The notes below the pieces were generated by a model that had not been told where the DNA came from, ran no database searches, and saw only the letters and a list, made by a program, of their open reading frames with translations. From Congeria kusceri (taxonomy: Eukaryota; Mollusca; Bivalvia; Myida; Dreissenidae), in contig CM051028.1 in assembly GCA_027627225.1 (NCBI GenBank), positions 27,518,912 through 27,582,911 of the forward strand: DNA of 64,000 bases. The letters are read 5' to 3'. Of the stretch, positions 15,501 through 24,158 are shown piece after piece. The first letter of the stretch is position 1. Each line of letters opens with the position of its first letter. Made by a program: the position numbers and the translations under genes.

Positions 15501-18500
15501 CGACGGGCGTGTACGTTTTGTAAATTTAAAAAAAAGTATGTTTGAAAAAAAAAACGTTTTAATTCACGTAAACACTTCACAGTACTCTGGTTTCTGTTTA
15601 GAAAAGTGTACTACGATATAGCGCATGCGCGACCTTTCTACGTCACCGATATACATGTTAACATCAACCATGCGTCTATTGTCCGGAGCCAATTTCCCGG
15701 TGTTTTTTTTCGGCGTCCTCTTGTCTAACGGTATGCATTCATCACCTTATTTGAAACAGAATTGTAGTAGGTATATAAAAATATAATATATATATTGTTT
15801 TATTAACGACAAGAACTTATCATATCGGTTTGAAAGCTATTAAAAATGTCATGTAAATATTTAGGATCTTCTTCAACTGTTAAATGCTCCGTGTACCGGG
15901 TTTTACCCTTACAAGTTCATGATTTGACTGGTTTACCGTTTTCATTTTTCGATCGTATTTTTGGAAAAACAAACTGAGTAGCAGTCCATTGTTTACATTA
16001 GCAATGTCAAAATGTTGAACTTGAAGTACATTGCGGGTGCCAAACCTGGAGTAAAAAATAAATGTAAAACACAAACACCAGCTGACTATGAAAAAAAACG
16101 TACAAGTGTTCTGTCTATTGAAATACAGGACACATTCAAATTGAAATGATTGTTGTATAAATGAACATAAAACATGTTAATCCGTTGTTTTATGAATAAA
16201 TTTTTCAAAACTGCTTCGGGCCTGTAGATTTTCATTCGGGCCTATGAAATTTCTTAACCCACAAGCCCGAATGGCCTGTACTTTCAAAAGCATTTCGCGC
16301 AGACTGAGTCAAGGTAAATAAATATTGTTATTCATTTTAGCATTTGTAGGAAATTGTAGGTGTATTTTGTTTGTGTCTCCAAAAATTTGGAAATAATATA
16401 ATCCCCAATTTTTCATGAGCTGTGAGACAAATGTCTCACCTTTCGTGATACCTCGCCAGAACACTGCATACAGATAAATGTCTACACTCAAATTATTCCA
16501 TTTGCCAACATCAGTCAGTCAGTGTGTTCATATATAACAAACACATAAAATACTCTTTTGATCTGGTATAAAAAAAAATGAAAATACCCTTAAAATTTAT
16601 GATATACCCTTTAAAGCTGACAGACAGGGGATAAAATACCCTTTAACAAAAATATCATTGGGTACAATACCCTTTAGGCTAAAACCTTATCTGGAGCTCT
16701 GAATACACCTTTCAAATCACTTTATTTAGTCTAACTCTTTAACTAACAAATTTATTCATGATTAATTATCACTAAATTGAATATGATAGTAACTAGTCAA
16801 TTTTTAAACACTACCACTTGACCATTAATGGGAAGGTGGAGCAGTATGGAAGGGTCTATCCGCCACTACATGCATGTAACTAAATGACAATTGCAGGTTG
16901 CTAAATGACAATTGCATGTGGCTAAATGACAATTGCATGTGGCTAAATGACAATTGCAGGTTGCTCAATGCCAATTGCATGTGGCTACATGACAATTGCC
17001 TATTGCATTATGATATTCGTAATGGAACAACATATCTATTCACCAGTTAATGACATTGTTATGTTATTTACATGCATATGCGTTCTGCTACGTGGTAACT
17101 GAATGCTTCCTTATGCCAAGTTTTTGCTGCTTGCATGTAACTGACAAGTGCTTTCAGCCTTTTGTTTGCTTACTGCAATATTGAAATGTTTATTCATACT
17201 TGTCCATATTGCATTCCTATGCGGATTTCCCTTTGTTGTTGCTGATTGTCACAAGCGATTAACTAACTAGTGGATCTTTCTAAGCATGTTAATGCATTAT
17301 AAAATTACAGGAAACCAATACTAATTTGACTTTCTAGCGCAAATTATTATATATGGGAGACAGCAAATTCGGATGTTCGATAGTTTCCGGAGATATGCAG
17401 AGTGCTTTTGTCGAAATAACACTTTTGGAGTCAGAGCCAGTTTTGTTGAACGTACATTTCGCATAAAAATGTTATAGTTAAGAATATTTATTAAACAAAG
17501 AAGTTTAATTACAGAACAAACATGAAATAATAATTAAAAAAAACGACATATAGACGAATGATAGTGATTTAATGTTATTGTGGATCTCTATTATCAATTT
17601 CATGAATATTCATGAGTAACCCAAGCAGTAGATGGATCAATTATATTTTTTTGCACATGTATACACAGTCATGAACAGACAGGCGTGTGTGTGTGCGTGT
17701 ATTAAATGTGTGTATTTCGTAGTTTGTGAGGTCCCTCCGCGCTGCTGCATTTCGTGGGGACAAGGGGTGTGTACCAGCAACCCTGCCTTATTTACTTTTA
17801 AACTCATCGAAAGTTGGGACGAATTTTGAATCATAGCTATTACTGTTGTATTTCTTTAATTTTGGTGTGGGGTTGTGCTGTTTGGGGGGAGGGGGCGTTC
17901 AGTACACAGAGGAGGGTGGAGTACAAGAGGAAAACCCAGCTATCCGGTATGTTGACCACCAACATACTCACATGCGCCGAGTAGGGAATGAACCCGGGCT
18001 GCCATAATAAAAAGCAAGTCTACTAACCACTGAGCTAGCCGGACAGTGCTTCAAGCTATTCAGAAGTTGTAGAACGGACAAGATGTATGTCCGGAAGTCA
18101 TCTGTACGAATAGAGGGCCGGGAAGGCAGTTAATTAATGCGCAAGCTGTCAGGACTGAACACTGAACACATAACTATCTTTTTTCAATGAAAACCTTAAA
18201 AATGGTTAAAGCATATAGATCAGACATGCTTTGTGACGGACAGGCACCCGGACGTACGGACGAAGGTACTGACAGACAAAGTATTGGCTCAACATCGCCA
18301 TGCTTTGCTCATGAAGACTAGCTTTCCTCGGCTGTTTACTGATTTGCAGAGGCGGGACTAACAACGGGACCTTCTTTCGACCGAAATAGCCAGGAGCTTA
18401 ACTAGTCAACTTGGAGTTAGATATCTCCCAGCGATTTTACGGACAATGGCGGAATTTCTGGTTCCCGATTACATATGAATTAGATATTACAAATGGTCAA

Positions 18501-21310
18501 GTCGCACTTGATTACCTTTCACATGCGTAGTGCTTAGTGCTTTCACCTTGCGGAACTTTCAATTTTTAATAATAAAGTAAAATGTACAAATCAATACAAA
18601 CTTGTTTGAATAAATATGCTACTGAATGGATTCATTTGTCACTTACACTCAAGATTATGTGATTTACAATTATTGAGTAACGACAGATGCAAGCTACGTG
18701 CCACTAACTGATAGAAAGAAGCACAAAGACGCACGGAAGTTGCAGTTAGTTTGTAACGAATAGCACAATGCAATATTCAATTGTCATTAAGCAGCATGCA
18801 ATTGTCCAGGGATTATCCTAGACGGCGACATGGGCGAAATCGTGATCTGATCAAAGCGAAATCAAAATCGCCGAAAATTTTCAATACTAATGGTCATTCC
18901 TCTAATTTTATGCCCACTACTGTCATGGTTTATCTGATTGTGGAGATAACGCTGCTACAATTATCCATAATCTATATGTAGACAGCGTGAGAAAGTTTGT
19001 TACACATCACTGACCTGGCATTGTGTTAATCAATCAACATATCGGCTAAGGTTATTCCAATTGCGGTTCCCGACTTTGCTTACTTGCTTTCAAAGTAAAT
19101 CTGTTATAAGCAAAGGCTGTCGGTAACAAAGAAAGCGAGTGCACACTGGGCGATATGATCAACCGGTTTACACTAGAATTTACAGTCATTCAGAGTTATT
19201 ATTACCGTTTTGCGTACTGTAAAAGAACTTGAATATTTGCTCTTTTCTTAATTGCGATGTTTGACCTTAGAACTGACAATTAATTAAAAATTTAAAAAAA
19301 AGATACACTGATCAATTATTTTCCATTACCGCAATGAACACAATCATAACAAACAGGGCGTGTGAAAAGTAACAGATAATCCAATTCCCCTTTTTTTGGG
19401 GTAAATGACGTCATCCAAACAAAAGCACTGAACAGCACGCGACACCATTACCACGTTATTTCATTCTCCTTTGGTTTCTTTGTTCTGACGCCAACTAACG
19501 GAGGGAAAATTATGTTGCACGATTTCCATGTGCAGCTTGTTGACAACCAAGTGATGTACAATACTTGTCTACCTGAGCGATGTATAACATGTAGCGTTAT
19601 TAGGAGAAATATCAAGGGCGTTAATAATTTATTAGGAGAAATATCAAGGGTGTTAATAATTTACATTGTCACATTTACCCTTTATATGATGACATTATTT
19701 TAAAGGAAACCTTATGAAGTGTAAGTATCAATTGTGATAAACATAAACATGAGTGATTGTTTTTAAAAAATACTGTTTCTTAGGCCAATAAAACTTATAA
19801 AGCTATTTTGTGTTTATCTTTCATTACTACAGGTTGTTGTCTTTGTAATTAATTAATTATACATAATTCAATTGATTGATTGGCTAAATAGCTGCTTTAC
19901 GCGCCAGTGTCAGTTATCGATAAACTTCTCCCTGAATTTGGCAAAAGGAGAAGTCACTTCTCCCTAAAATTTTGGGCTATGATGATCCCTGATTGTCATT
20001 AAGCAGCATGCAATTATCATTTAGCAACATGTACAGGTGGATATTCCCTTCCATAGAGCAGTGCAACATATAATATTTCATGCAATTAATTTTTTTACAA
20101 ATAGTTTTTTCAAATCTAATTTTTAACCAAAATTAGTCTTGTTAACCTACTAATACTAATTCTTATGCAGTAATAAACTGTTATTGACTGTGAGACACAA
20201 TATTTGTGCCTTTTTGCTTTACCTGTTTTGATTACGTTTGAGCAGAAGCCATTTTCCCACAACAGAAATTACGGTTCCCCCCAAATAAGTTGGGAGTTAA
20301 CTATATATAAATGATATTTTATTATGAAAGCAAAAATAATCGGGAACTAGACAAGTCAAAACGTTCATATAACATGACCATGTGGAGTTGTTTGGATGTT
20401 ATCGTTCACCGTTTGTTTGTTACAGTGATTAAGTAAATTTGATCCTGGAAAATTACTCCCATTAACAAAAACAATAACAAATTTGATGGCAATTCATTTA
20501 GGGTGAATTTAGGCCTAAAATGGGAAAAAAATATATACTGTTTCTTTTGATGGGAGAATGATGCAGAATTTCGGCATAAAAAACCTGAGATTGAGACCCA
20601 TGACTGCACTTCATTTACGATGTAAATAAATTGATTTTACCTGTTACATGTATATTGGAACTTCTGAATGAACGTTAGACAATTGGTTCCAACCCGTTCC
20701 GAAATGTAAACATAGGTGACTTGATTTGAAAAACTGTAAGGTCGCATTATCAACTGATATTTTCGCTAATTTTTGTAGTTTAAGAAAGAGTAACGTTTTC
20801 GCTAATAATTAATATGCTAATGTAAGTATTTTCCAAAAACGTTAAACAATTTTAAATATTTGACCATAATTACAAAAAATCGTACGAGAATTCGTACCAT
20901 GAGGCTACAATAAACATGATAAAAGCAAAAAATTTCGTCGAATTTAGGTTACATCAAATTTGAAGCAGTTGCACCATGATAAGCATAACTACTTACGGAC
21001 AGTCTTTTGTTAGGTCATCTTTGGTCCGCATCTGAACTGGGGCTATTTGTTCTACGTTGTCATCGTAATTACGAAAACAGTTTGTTATTTTTTCGTCAAG
21101 AGACTTCACAAGATCTGACAGCGAGCCAGAAAATGTTTCATTGACACCAAAATTATCTGCATGTGGATCGCTTTTTTCATCGTCGGCAGCTTGTGGCCCA
21201 CAGTTTTCACCAGCTGACTGAGCGTTCATGGCAGTCTGGAAATCATTGAAATCGTTCCATTCCTCAGTTTCAAAACTTGCCAACGGAGCTTCGAACTGCA
21301 GCTCGGCCAT
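284..21310 (-). CDS. FEZ: FEZ1/FEZ2/UNC-76 family kinesin adaptor (gene span, C-terminus off window)
   Basis: FEZ proteins link kinesin-1 to vesicle cargo in the cytoplasm and act in axon outgrowth. Seen here: five minus-strand exons (20997-21310, 4620-4728, 2413-2568, 1225-1339, 284-573) with GT-AG borders. They join in phase to give 984 nt, 328 codons, without a stop. Family signatures, compared from memory with human FEZ1: SLSDLVKSLDEKITNCFRNY at residues 63-82, ADEVISELEIMM in exon 3, and LVQELALRDELEYDKELKN in exon 5, the start of the conserved coiled coil. Human FEZ1 is about 392 aa, so roughly the last 60-100 residues lie beyond base 1. Intron 1 is about 16.3 kb. The start ATG at 21310 is preceded by CCAAG, a strong context resembling a TISU/YY1 initiator. 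The family call is firm; FEZ1 versus FEZ2 cannot be decided, and invertebrates usually have one gene. Confidence 0.93.
1225..1339 (-). CDS. FEZ: FEZ exon 4
   Basis: The acceptor is GTTTCAG at 1346-1340 and the donor GTATGG. The exon gives residues 194-231 plus one base, containing DYPTIPGSPYTQLKETHVQL and KYSVEG. This segment is poorly conserved in my recollection of the family. The assignment rests on phase: 0 in, 1 out, matching exons 3 and 5. Confidence 0.75.
1371..2390. repeat. 20-bp satellite with 120-bp higher-order unit
   Basis: About 35 clean copies of a 20-bp unit (CATCTAACTGCACTGAACAT) lie between 1381 and 2080. Degenerate copies continue on both sides, to about 2390. Six variant units form a 120-bp block at 1681-1800 that repeats almost exactly at 1801-1920 and again from 1921. 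The block is marked by CGGTGAAAAT, then AATAT, then two CAGTG variants. The array fills FEZ intron 3. Confidence 0.97.
2413..2568 (-). CDS. FEZ: FEZ exon 3
   Basis: A 52-codon phase 0/0 exon, residues 142-193, bounded by AG at 2570-2569 and a GTAGCG donor. It is acidic (LDLSEDEELTNAMDYHS) and contains TADEVISELEIMME, equivalent to the TADQVIEEIEEMM segment of FEZ1. It sits directly beside the 20-bp satellite that fills the next intron. Confidence 0.88.
2641..2897. mobile_element. Fold-back MITE, copy 1
   Basis: The ends are GGCGCGTCGTGGGAAAACCG and its reverse complement. Sub-terminal inverted segments read ATTAGCCTGTGCAGTCCGCA and its complement. The element is flanked by (TA)n, has no coding capacity, and lies in FEZ intron 2 next to exon 3. 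I associate this family with dreissenid mussels, from memory. Confidence 0.9.
3173..3435. mobile_element. Fold-back MITE, copy 2
   Basis: Same family as 2641-2897. The ends are TGAGGCGCGTTGTGGGAAAA and the complement of TGAGGCGCGTCGTGGGAAAA. The copies differ at scattered sites, so they are separate insertions rather than a recent duplication. Non-coding, inside FEZ intron 2. Confidence 0.9.
3973..4353. mobile_element. TTAA-flanked non-autonomous DNA transposon
   Basis: The left end is TTAAGCCTCGGTCACACTGT. The right end is the inverted form, with the TCACACTGTCATGATTTT arm shared for about 24 bp. TTAA occurs on both sides, which suits a TTAA or TAA target. No transposase. The ends resemble those of the element at 30972-32032. 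Confidence 0.75.
4620..4728 (-). CDS. FEZ: FEZ exon 2
   Basis: The acceptor reads TTTCTTTCCAG and the donor GTAACT. The exon gives residues 105-141, including WWTITGQYGNILPIDWSQSY and LNLGERR. The first base completes the proline codon left by exon 1, and the exon ends in phase 0. Neighbouring reading frames show no comparable similarity. Confidence 0.85.
5336..5349. repeat. Poly-C tract
   Basis: An uninterrupted run of about 13 C residues in FEZ intron 1. Confidence 0.9.
6072..7147. mobile_element. Putative hAT-like non-autonomous element
   Basis: The ends CAGGGTTTTCCC and GGGAAAACCCTG form a 12-bp perfect terminal inverted repeat 1.08 kb apart. A GGGGGTCA(TT) motif lies inside each end. 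The CAGGG/CCCTG ends match the hAT style. Flanking TTCTG occurs on both sides but two bases off register on the left. An open frame at 5886-6206 crosses the left end and has no recognisable domain. Confidence 0.55.
7735..7810. repeat. AT-rich low-complexity tract
   Basis: TATATAATA-type low complexity. No gene signal. Confidence 0.7.
8690..9437. mobile_element. Interspersed element with four internal ~140-bp tandem units
   Basis: Units begin near 8690, 8830, 8970 and 9110. Each contains TTTCATTAAAATATCTCGAT, an AAACCGTTTTTCTATTTTTA segment and GTGACCTTGACCCCACCCA. The array ends in a non-repeated tail (GACAGACCTACAGACCAACG, then TTCGAAGGGGGGCATAATTA). That tail style is common in molluscan interspersed repeats, from memory. 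Non-coding. Confidence 0.8.
10012..10100. repeat. Two 45-bp tandem units
   Basis: The unit carries TTTGAAGAACTTGGGCCTAC and GTGTTCTGTAGTTA and is repeated once with two or three changes. A GACCTTGACC(TTTGACC) stretch and a tail at 10640-10850 resemble the end of the 8690-9437 element, so this is probably a decayed relative. Confidence 0.75.
10887..11275. mobile_element. hAT-like MITE with 5-bp target duplication
   Basis: The ends are CAGTGTTTTTTT and AAAAAAACACTG. GGATG lies immediately on both sides (10882-10886 and 11276-11280). Non-coding, 389 bp. A solitary end of the same family lies at 12615-12649. CAGTG ends with a 5-bp duplication suit a hAT5-type element. Confidence 0.75.
11284..12030. 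mobile_element. AT-rich TIR element
   Basis: Bounded by GGGATGGCA and TGCCATCCC, with inner CGAATATTCGA motifs near both ends (11299-11310 and 11957-12004). Non-coding. The hAT-like MITE at 10887-11275 abuts its left end, and GGGATG there suggests insertion into or beside this element. Confidence 0.65.
12615..12649. mobile_element. Solitary end of CAGTG-family MITE
   Basis: Reverse complement of the 10887 end: GGCCCCAAATTGGCCC followed by an A run and CACTG. There is no partner end nearby in the expected spacing, so this is a truncated copy or the distal end of a larger nested element. Confidence 0.55.
12779..13020. mobile_element. Partial interspersed repeat
   Basis: Begins with AGAGCTGTCGAAGGACAGCG and contains GCGACCTTGACCGTACCCAC and ATCTCGCTATATGGTATCTA. 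These match segments of the tandem units at 8690-9437, so it is a truncated relative of that family. Confidence 0.65.
14620..16466. mobile_element. hAT-like element, 1.85 kb, 6-bp target duplication
   Basis: The ends CAGTGTTCTGGCGAGG and CCTCGCCAGAACACTG form a perfect 16-bp terminal inverted repeat. CATACA is directly repeated outside (14614-14619 and 16467-16472). No transposase frame survives. Inside lie a CG-containing palindromic patch (CGCCCGACGCCCGTGGCGTA near 15440) and unremarkable AT-rich DNA. Confidence 0.8.
16560..16690. repeat. Imperfect ATACCCTT-containing repeats
   Basis: Four spaced copies of AATACCCTT(TAA) variants. Probably part of an old element whose borders cannot be placed. 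Confidence 0.5.
16869..16999. repeat. 21-bp minisatellite
   Basis: About six copies of a unit of the form CTAAATGACAATTGCATGTG(G), ending in degenerate copies. Non-coding. Confidence 0.9.
17975..18044 (-). mobile_element. tRNA-Lys-like SINE head
   Basis: Minus strand: an A-box-like TAGCTCAGTGG, a TTT-containing anticodon region, and a B-box-like GGGTTCATTCCC. The acceptor arms do not pair well and the anticodon stem is degenerate. It is therefore a tRNA-derived SINE or tRNA pseudogene, not a functional tRNA. Confidence 0.65.
20997..21310 (-). CDS. FEZ: FEZ exon 1 (start codon, acidic N-terminus)
   Basis: The exon starts with the ATG at 21310 and ends at a strong GTAAGT donor (20996-20991) after two bases of a proline codon. 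It encodes residues 1-104: an acidic, low-complexity start, then SLSDLVKSLDEKITNCFRNY and QIAPVQ. This matches the conserved FEZ1 stretch of the form DLVNEFDEKLNVCFRNY followed by LAPVK. It joins exon 2 in phase. Confidence 0.92.
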
Positions 21311-22104
21311 CTTGGATTATACTCATTTGTGACATTGACCTTCATAAATTAAAAACAGAATACACAACCGTATAGTAGAGGTTGCAAGCCACTTACAAAG
21401 TAACATTTTTTTACTTGGTAAACCAATAATTGAGAAATGATCCTAGCATTTTATACACAAGAAAGTTGTTACAAATGGAAACAAACTGTCATTTAATAAA
21501 TGCGATGTCATCTTATGCATTTAATCAAAATGCTCCGCTTGTTGAGAAAATATCGTTGCACATTATAGGGTTGTCATTAAGAGCCGGCAGTCGGCCAAAT
21601 TGACAATTTCAAACGAGATATGGGCCGGCTCAAATTTTCACAGAAATAAAAATAAATTATTGTGTACCTAATTGTTCTGAAATCCAGTCTTTAACCTCAA
21701 CCTAAACTTATCCCTATTGAATGTAAATATACATGTTAATATCCAATAAGTTTCCTTCGTAACACAGTTTCATTTTTAATTCCAAGACATGTACATTCCA
21801 TCAACCCATGTAAATCCCATATGCAACAAAACAACATTATGATTTTTTACACCCTTGATTTTTCTCCTAGAACGCTAATTCAAGAATGCTCTATCGACAG
21901 TGCTTGCGTTGTTCAGGTACAGTAGTATTGATTGATGCTTTTTAACACCCACCATTTGCTGGTGTGTTACACCCTTATTAGCAGCAAACGGCCCGAATTG
22001 AGCAGTCACATCAAAGACTTTTGAAGTCCAACTGTCACCGTTGCAAAGGCTGCTGCTAAGGCTTTTAAGAGAGCATGCTCGAGATAAAAATATGGATGTT
22101 AATC

Positions 22105-22135
22105 GGTCTATACAAGTCAAGTCAAGTCAAGTCAA
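22105..22135. repeat. (TCAAG)n tract
   Basis: Four to five copies of TCAAG followed by CTTTATTGGTATATACC. The position suggests the 3' tail of an unidentified retroelement. Confidence 0.65.
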
Positions 22136-22459
22136 CTTTATTGGTATATACCATTGTACATAACCAAAACAATCAAGAAAGAACATGATGAACATAATAA
22201 CAGTGTAAATCAAGATGAAAAGTATGTTATAAAGCGGATATGAGAAACTCATAAATAATATTCCAAACAAATTAGGTAGGTAATACACTCGTGTCACTCA
22301 GTTGTCAATAATCGGTGTTCTGTATGGCAAAGTCAGTTTTTCAGAAGTAATCATATGTTATTCTAAAATGTTAAAAAGTAATTGTTCAATGTTTTTAATG
22401 GAAACTCTATACTGAAACTACTTACACGCTAAACTACATTTAAAAATCGTACTGACAAC

Positions 22460-22570
22460 AACAACAACAAAAAAGTTTATTTATATTATTTTTATATTTG
22501 TTATTATTTAATTTTTTTATTATTATTTTATTTTTTATTTTTTTTATTTATTTTTTTTAAATTAATTTAG
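22460..22570. repeat. T/A-rich low-complexity block
   Basis: (CAA)n, then an interrupted T-rich tract of about 100 bp. Confidence 0.85.
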
Positions 22571-22802
22571 GGTACATATCCCTCTGGTAGATTACCTAAA
22601 TTAATGGATAGATAATCTTGAAGGATAACAGCTTATTCGTGACCTGACGTCAGAAGTTCGTCGATATGCACGTTTATGTACTTAATTACATATATAGCGT
22701 TAACAATACACATAACTTTTGCACAATAAACAATATTAATTATATTTCGTACCGTATATGATACGTCGCTGTTTTACTTAAGTCCAACTTAAGCGCAAGA
22801 TA

Positions 22803-22850
22803 CTTTTTTATCCTGTGGTCGTAGGTTCGAGCCCCGGCGAAGGAATGCTT
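22803..22850 (+). mobile_element. tRNA-like 3' half (B-box)
   Basis: GGTCGTAGGTTCGAGCCCCG is a good tRNA B-box and T-arm, but the upstream half does not fold into a tRNA. Likely a SINE fragment. Confidence 0.4.
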
Positions 22851-23084
22851 TTTAAAGCTTTCCTTGATATAATTTTAGGTACGTAATTATAATTCCTTCT
22901 TCCTATCTATTCAGCCACTCCTTTCTATTTGGTCACCCCTGAATAATGGACATTTATTGTTATTTCCTGTTTAACTTGTGTAAGTTTATTTGTATTGTGA
23001 CGATTGTGTCTCATTAATACTGTGTTTTTTTTTCTAAAATTGCGAATTTTAGGTTTTGTCTTACAAAATTAATGCATAGGGGGA

Positions 23085-23215
23085 TCCATCTTGGACCCAT
23101 ATGGGCCAACCCTCATGGGCTGGCCCATATAGGTCCCATATGAGTCCAATATGGGCATACCAATATGGGCTTGTCCAGAAACAGCCCATATGGGACCAAT
23201 ATGCGCATATTTGCT
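23085..23215. repeat. CCCATATGGG palindromic repeat patch
   Basis: Several imperfect copies of CCCATATGGGCC-type half-palindromes within 130 bp, probably an old MITE. Confidence 0.6.
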
Positions 23216-24082
23216 GGGAAGATATTTGAAGAAATTCTCTTAAAATCGATAGACACTATGTTCATAACCCAGGATTTTTTTTAAATATTTATTTTGAAAC
23301 AGTATTTATTAGTCTAATATAGAATGCTTTTAATGAATTAGATCAAAATTATAACAAAATTTAAGTGCTTTACTATCAAAATGAAGACTGAACCAAATGA
23401 TCGGAAACATCTGAAAAAATCATGGTTGCTAGGGTGCCTTCCTAGAATTGGTCAGTAACTAATTGAATGGCTGATCTCTAAATTATCTAAATTTTATTTA
23501 GTAGGAGAGACCTTAAACTTAAAGATAAAAGTCTCACTGGTGTTCAAAATTGTGTTCATTAAGTATAGAAAGGCAGTTTAGCTCTGAAGTGGCCGAATAT
23601 GCAGGAAAAGAGGCTACTGATGCTTAGTTTTGGCAGAAAATACTTTTTTTTGCGTTCAAAAGCGGACATCTGTGAAAAGTCCGCTTTAAACACTTTCACG
23701 CTCTAATAACGTCCGGAAAATGTTAAATAAACTCCGTACTCCTTCAGGTTTGATACGCTTTTACTTGTCACGACTTCGACTTATCTAGTGCTACCGAAAT
23801 ACAACAGTATGGTACAAAGATGACTATCGAACAATTTAGGTCTATGACTTGAACCTTACCTAAATGCTGAGAGTTTGTCATGTGCTGTGTAGCCTGATCA
23901 TCGAACCACATGATCGGACCATACTGGGCTGGTTTTCAGATATTACTTAAATAGCGAACACAGATCGGGAACCAAGCAGTGCACAGTTGAGTTAGCCCAA
24001 AGGTAACCGATCACATCACGCGATTCTCAGGGTTAAAAAAACAGCTGAAAGTTAAGGAAAATAATAAGCAGTTTAAGCAAAA

Positions 24083-24158
24083 ATGGCTATCTCAAATGTT
24101 TTCTTCGGAATGTTTTTTATTGGTTTGGCAACTTCGACTCTAGCTATCTTCCATGACT
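24083..24158 (+). CDS. NPC2: NPC2 exon 1 (signal peptide)
   Basis: The start codon sits in AAAAATGGC. The exon encodes MAISNVFFGMFFIGLATSTL and the first mature residues, and ends in phase 1 at a GTGAGT donor. Confidence 0.95.

Larger units (their letters stand above)
4729..20996 (-). other. FEZ intron 1
   Basis: About 16.3 kb between FEZ exons 1 and 2. I find no convincing exon of another gene; the open frames are all under 110 codons and show no recognisable domain. It holds the repeats listed separately. Stretches 4729-6071, 7148-8689, 9440-10010, 13030-14619, 18060-19500 and 19500-20996 hold AT-rich sequence in which I see nothing definite. Confidence 0.8.
21311..24082. other. Intergenic region between divergent FEZ and NPC2
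   Basis: The two genes are transcribed away from each other, so both promoters should lie here. I see no clear TATA box. It holds a (TCAAG)n tract, a T-rich block, a tRNA-like fragment and CATATGGG repeats. A minus-strand open frame at 21875-22120 has no recognisable domain. Confidence 0.75.

Noticed and set aside
19403..19416. Palindromic ATGACGTCAT as a CRE regulating FEZ or NPC2
   Set aside because: A single site deep in the FEZ intron; such an 8-10 bp match is expected by chance, and similar sites at 46226 lie in intronic repeat DNA.
21875..22120. 81-codon minus-strand frame upstream of FEZ
   Set aside because: No similarity recognised, no splice or promoter context, and it runs into a (TCAAG)n tract.
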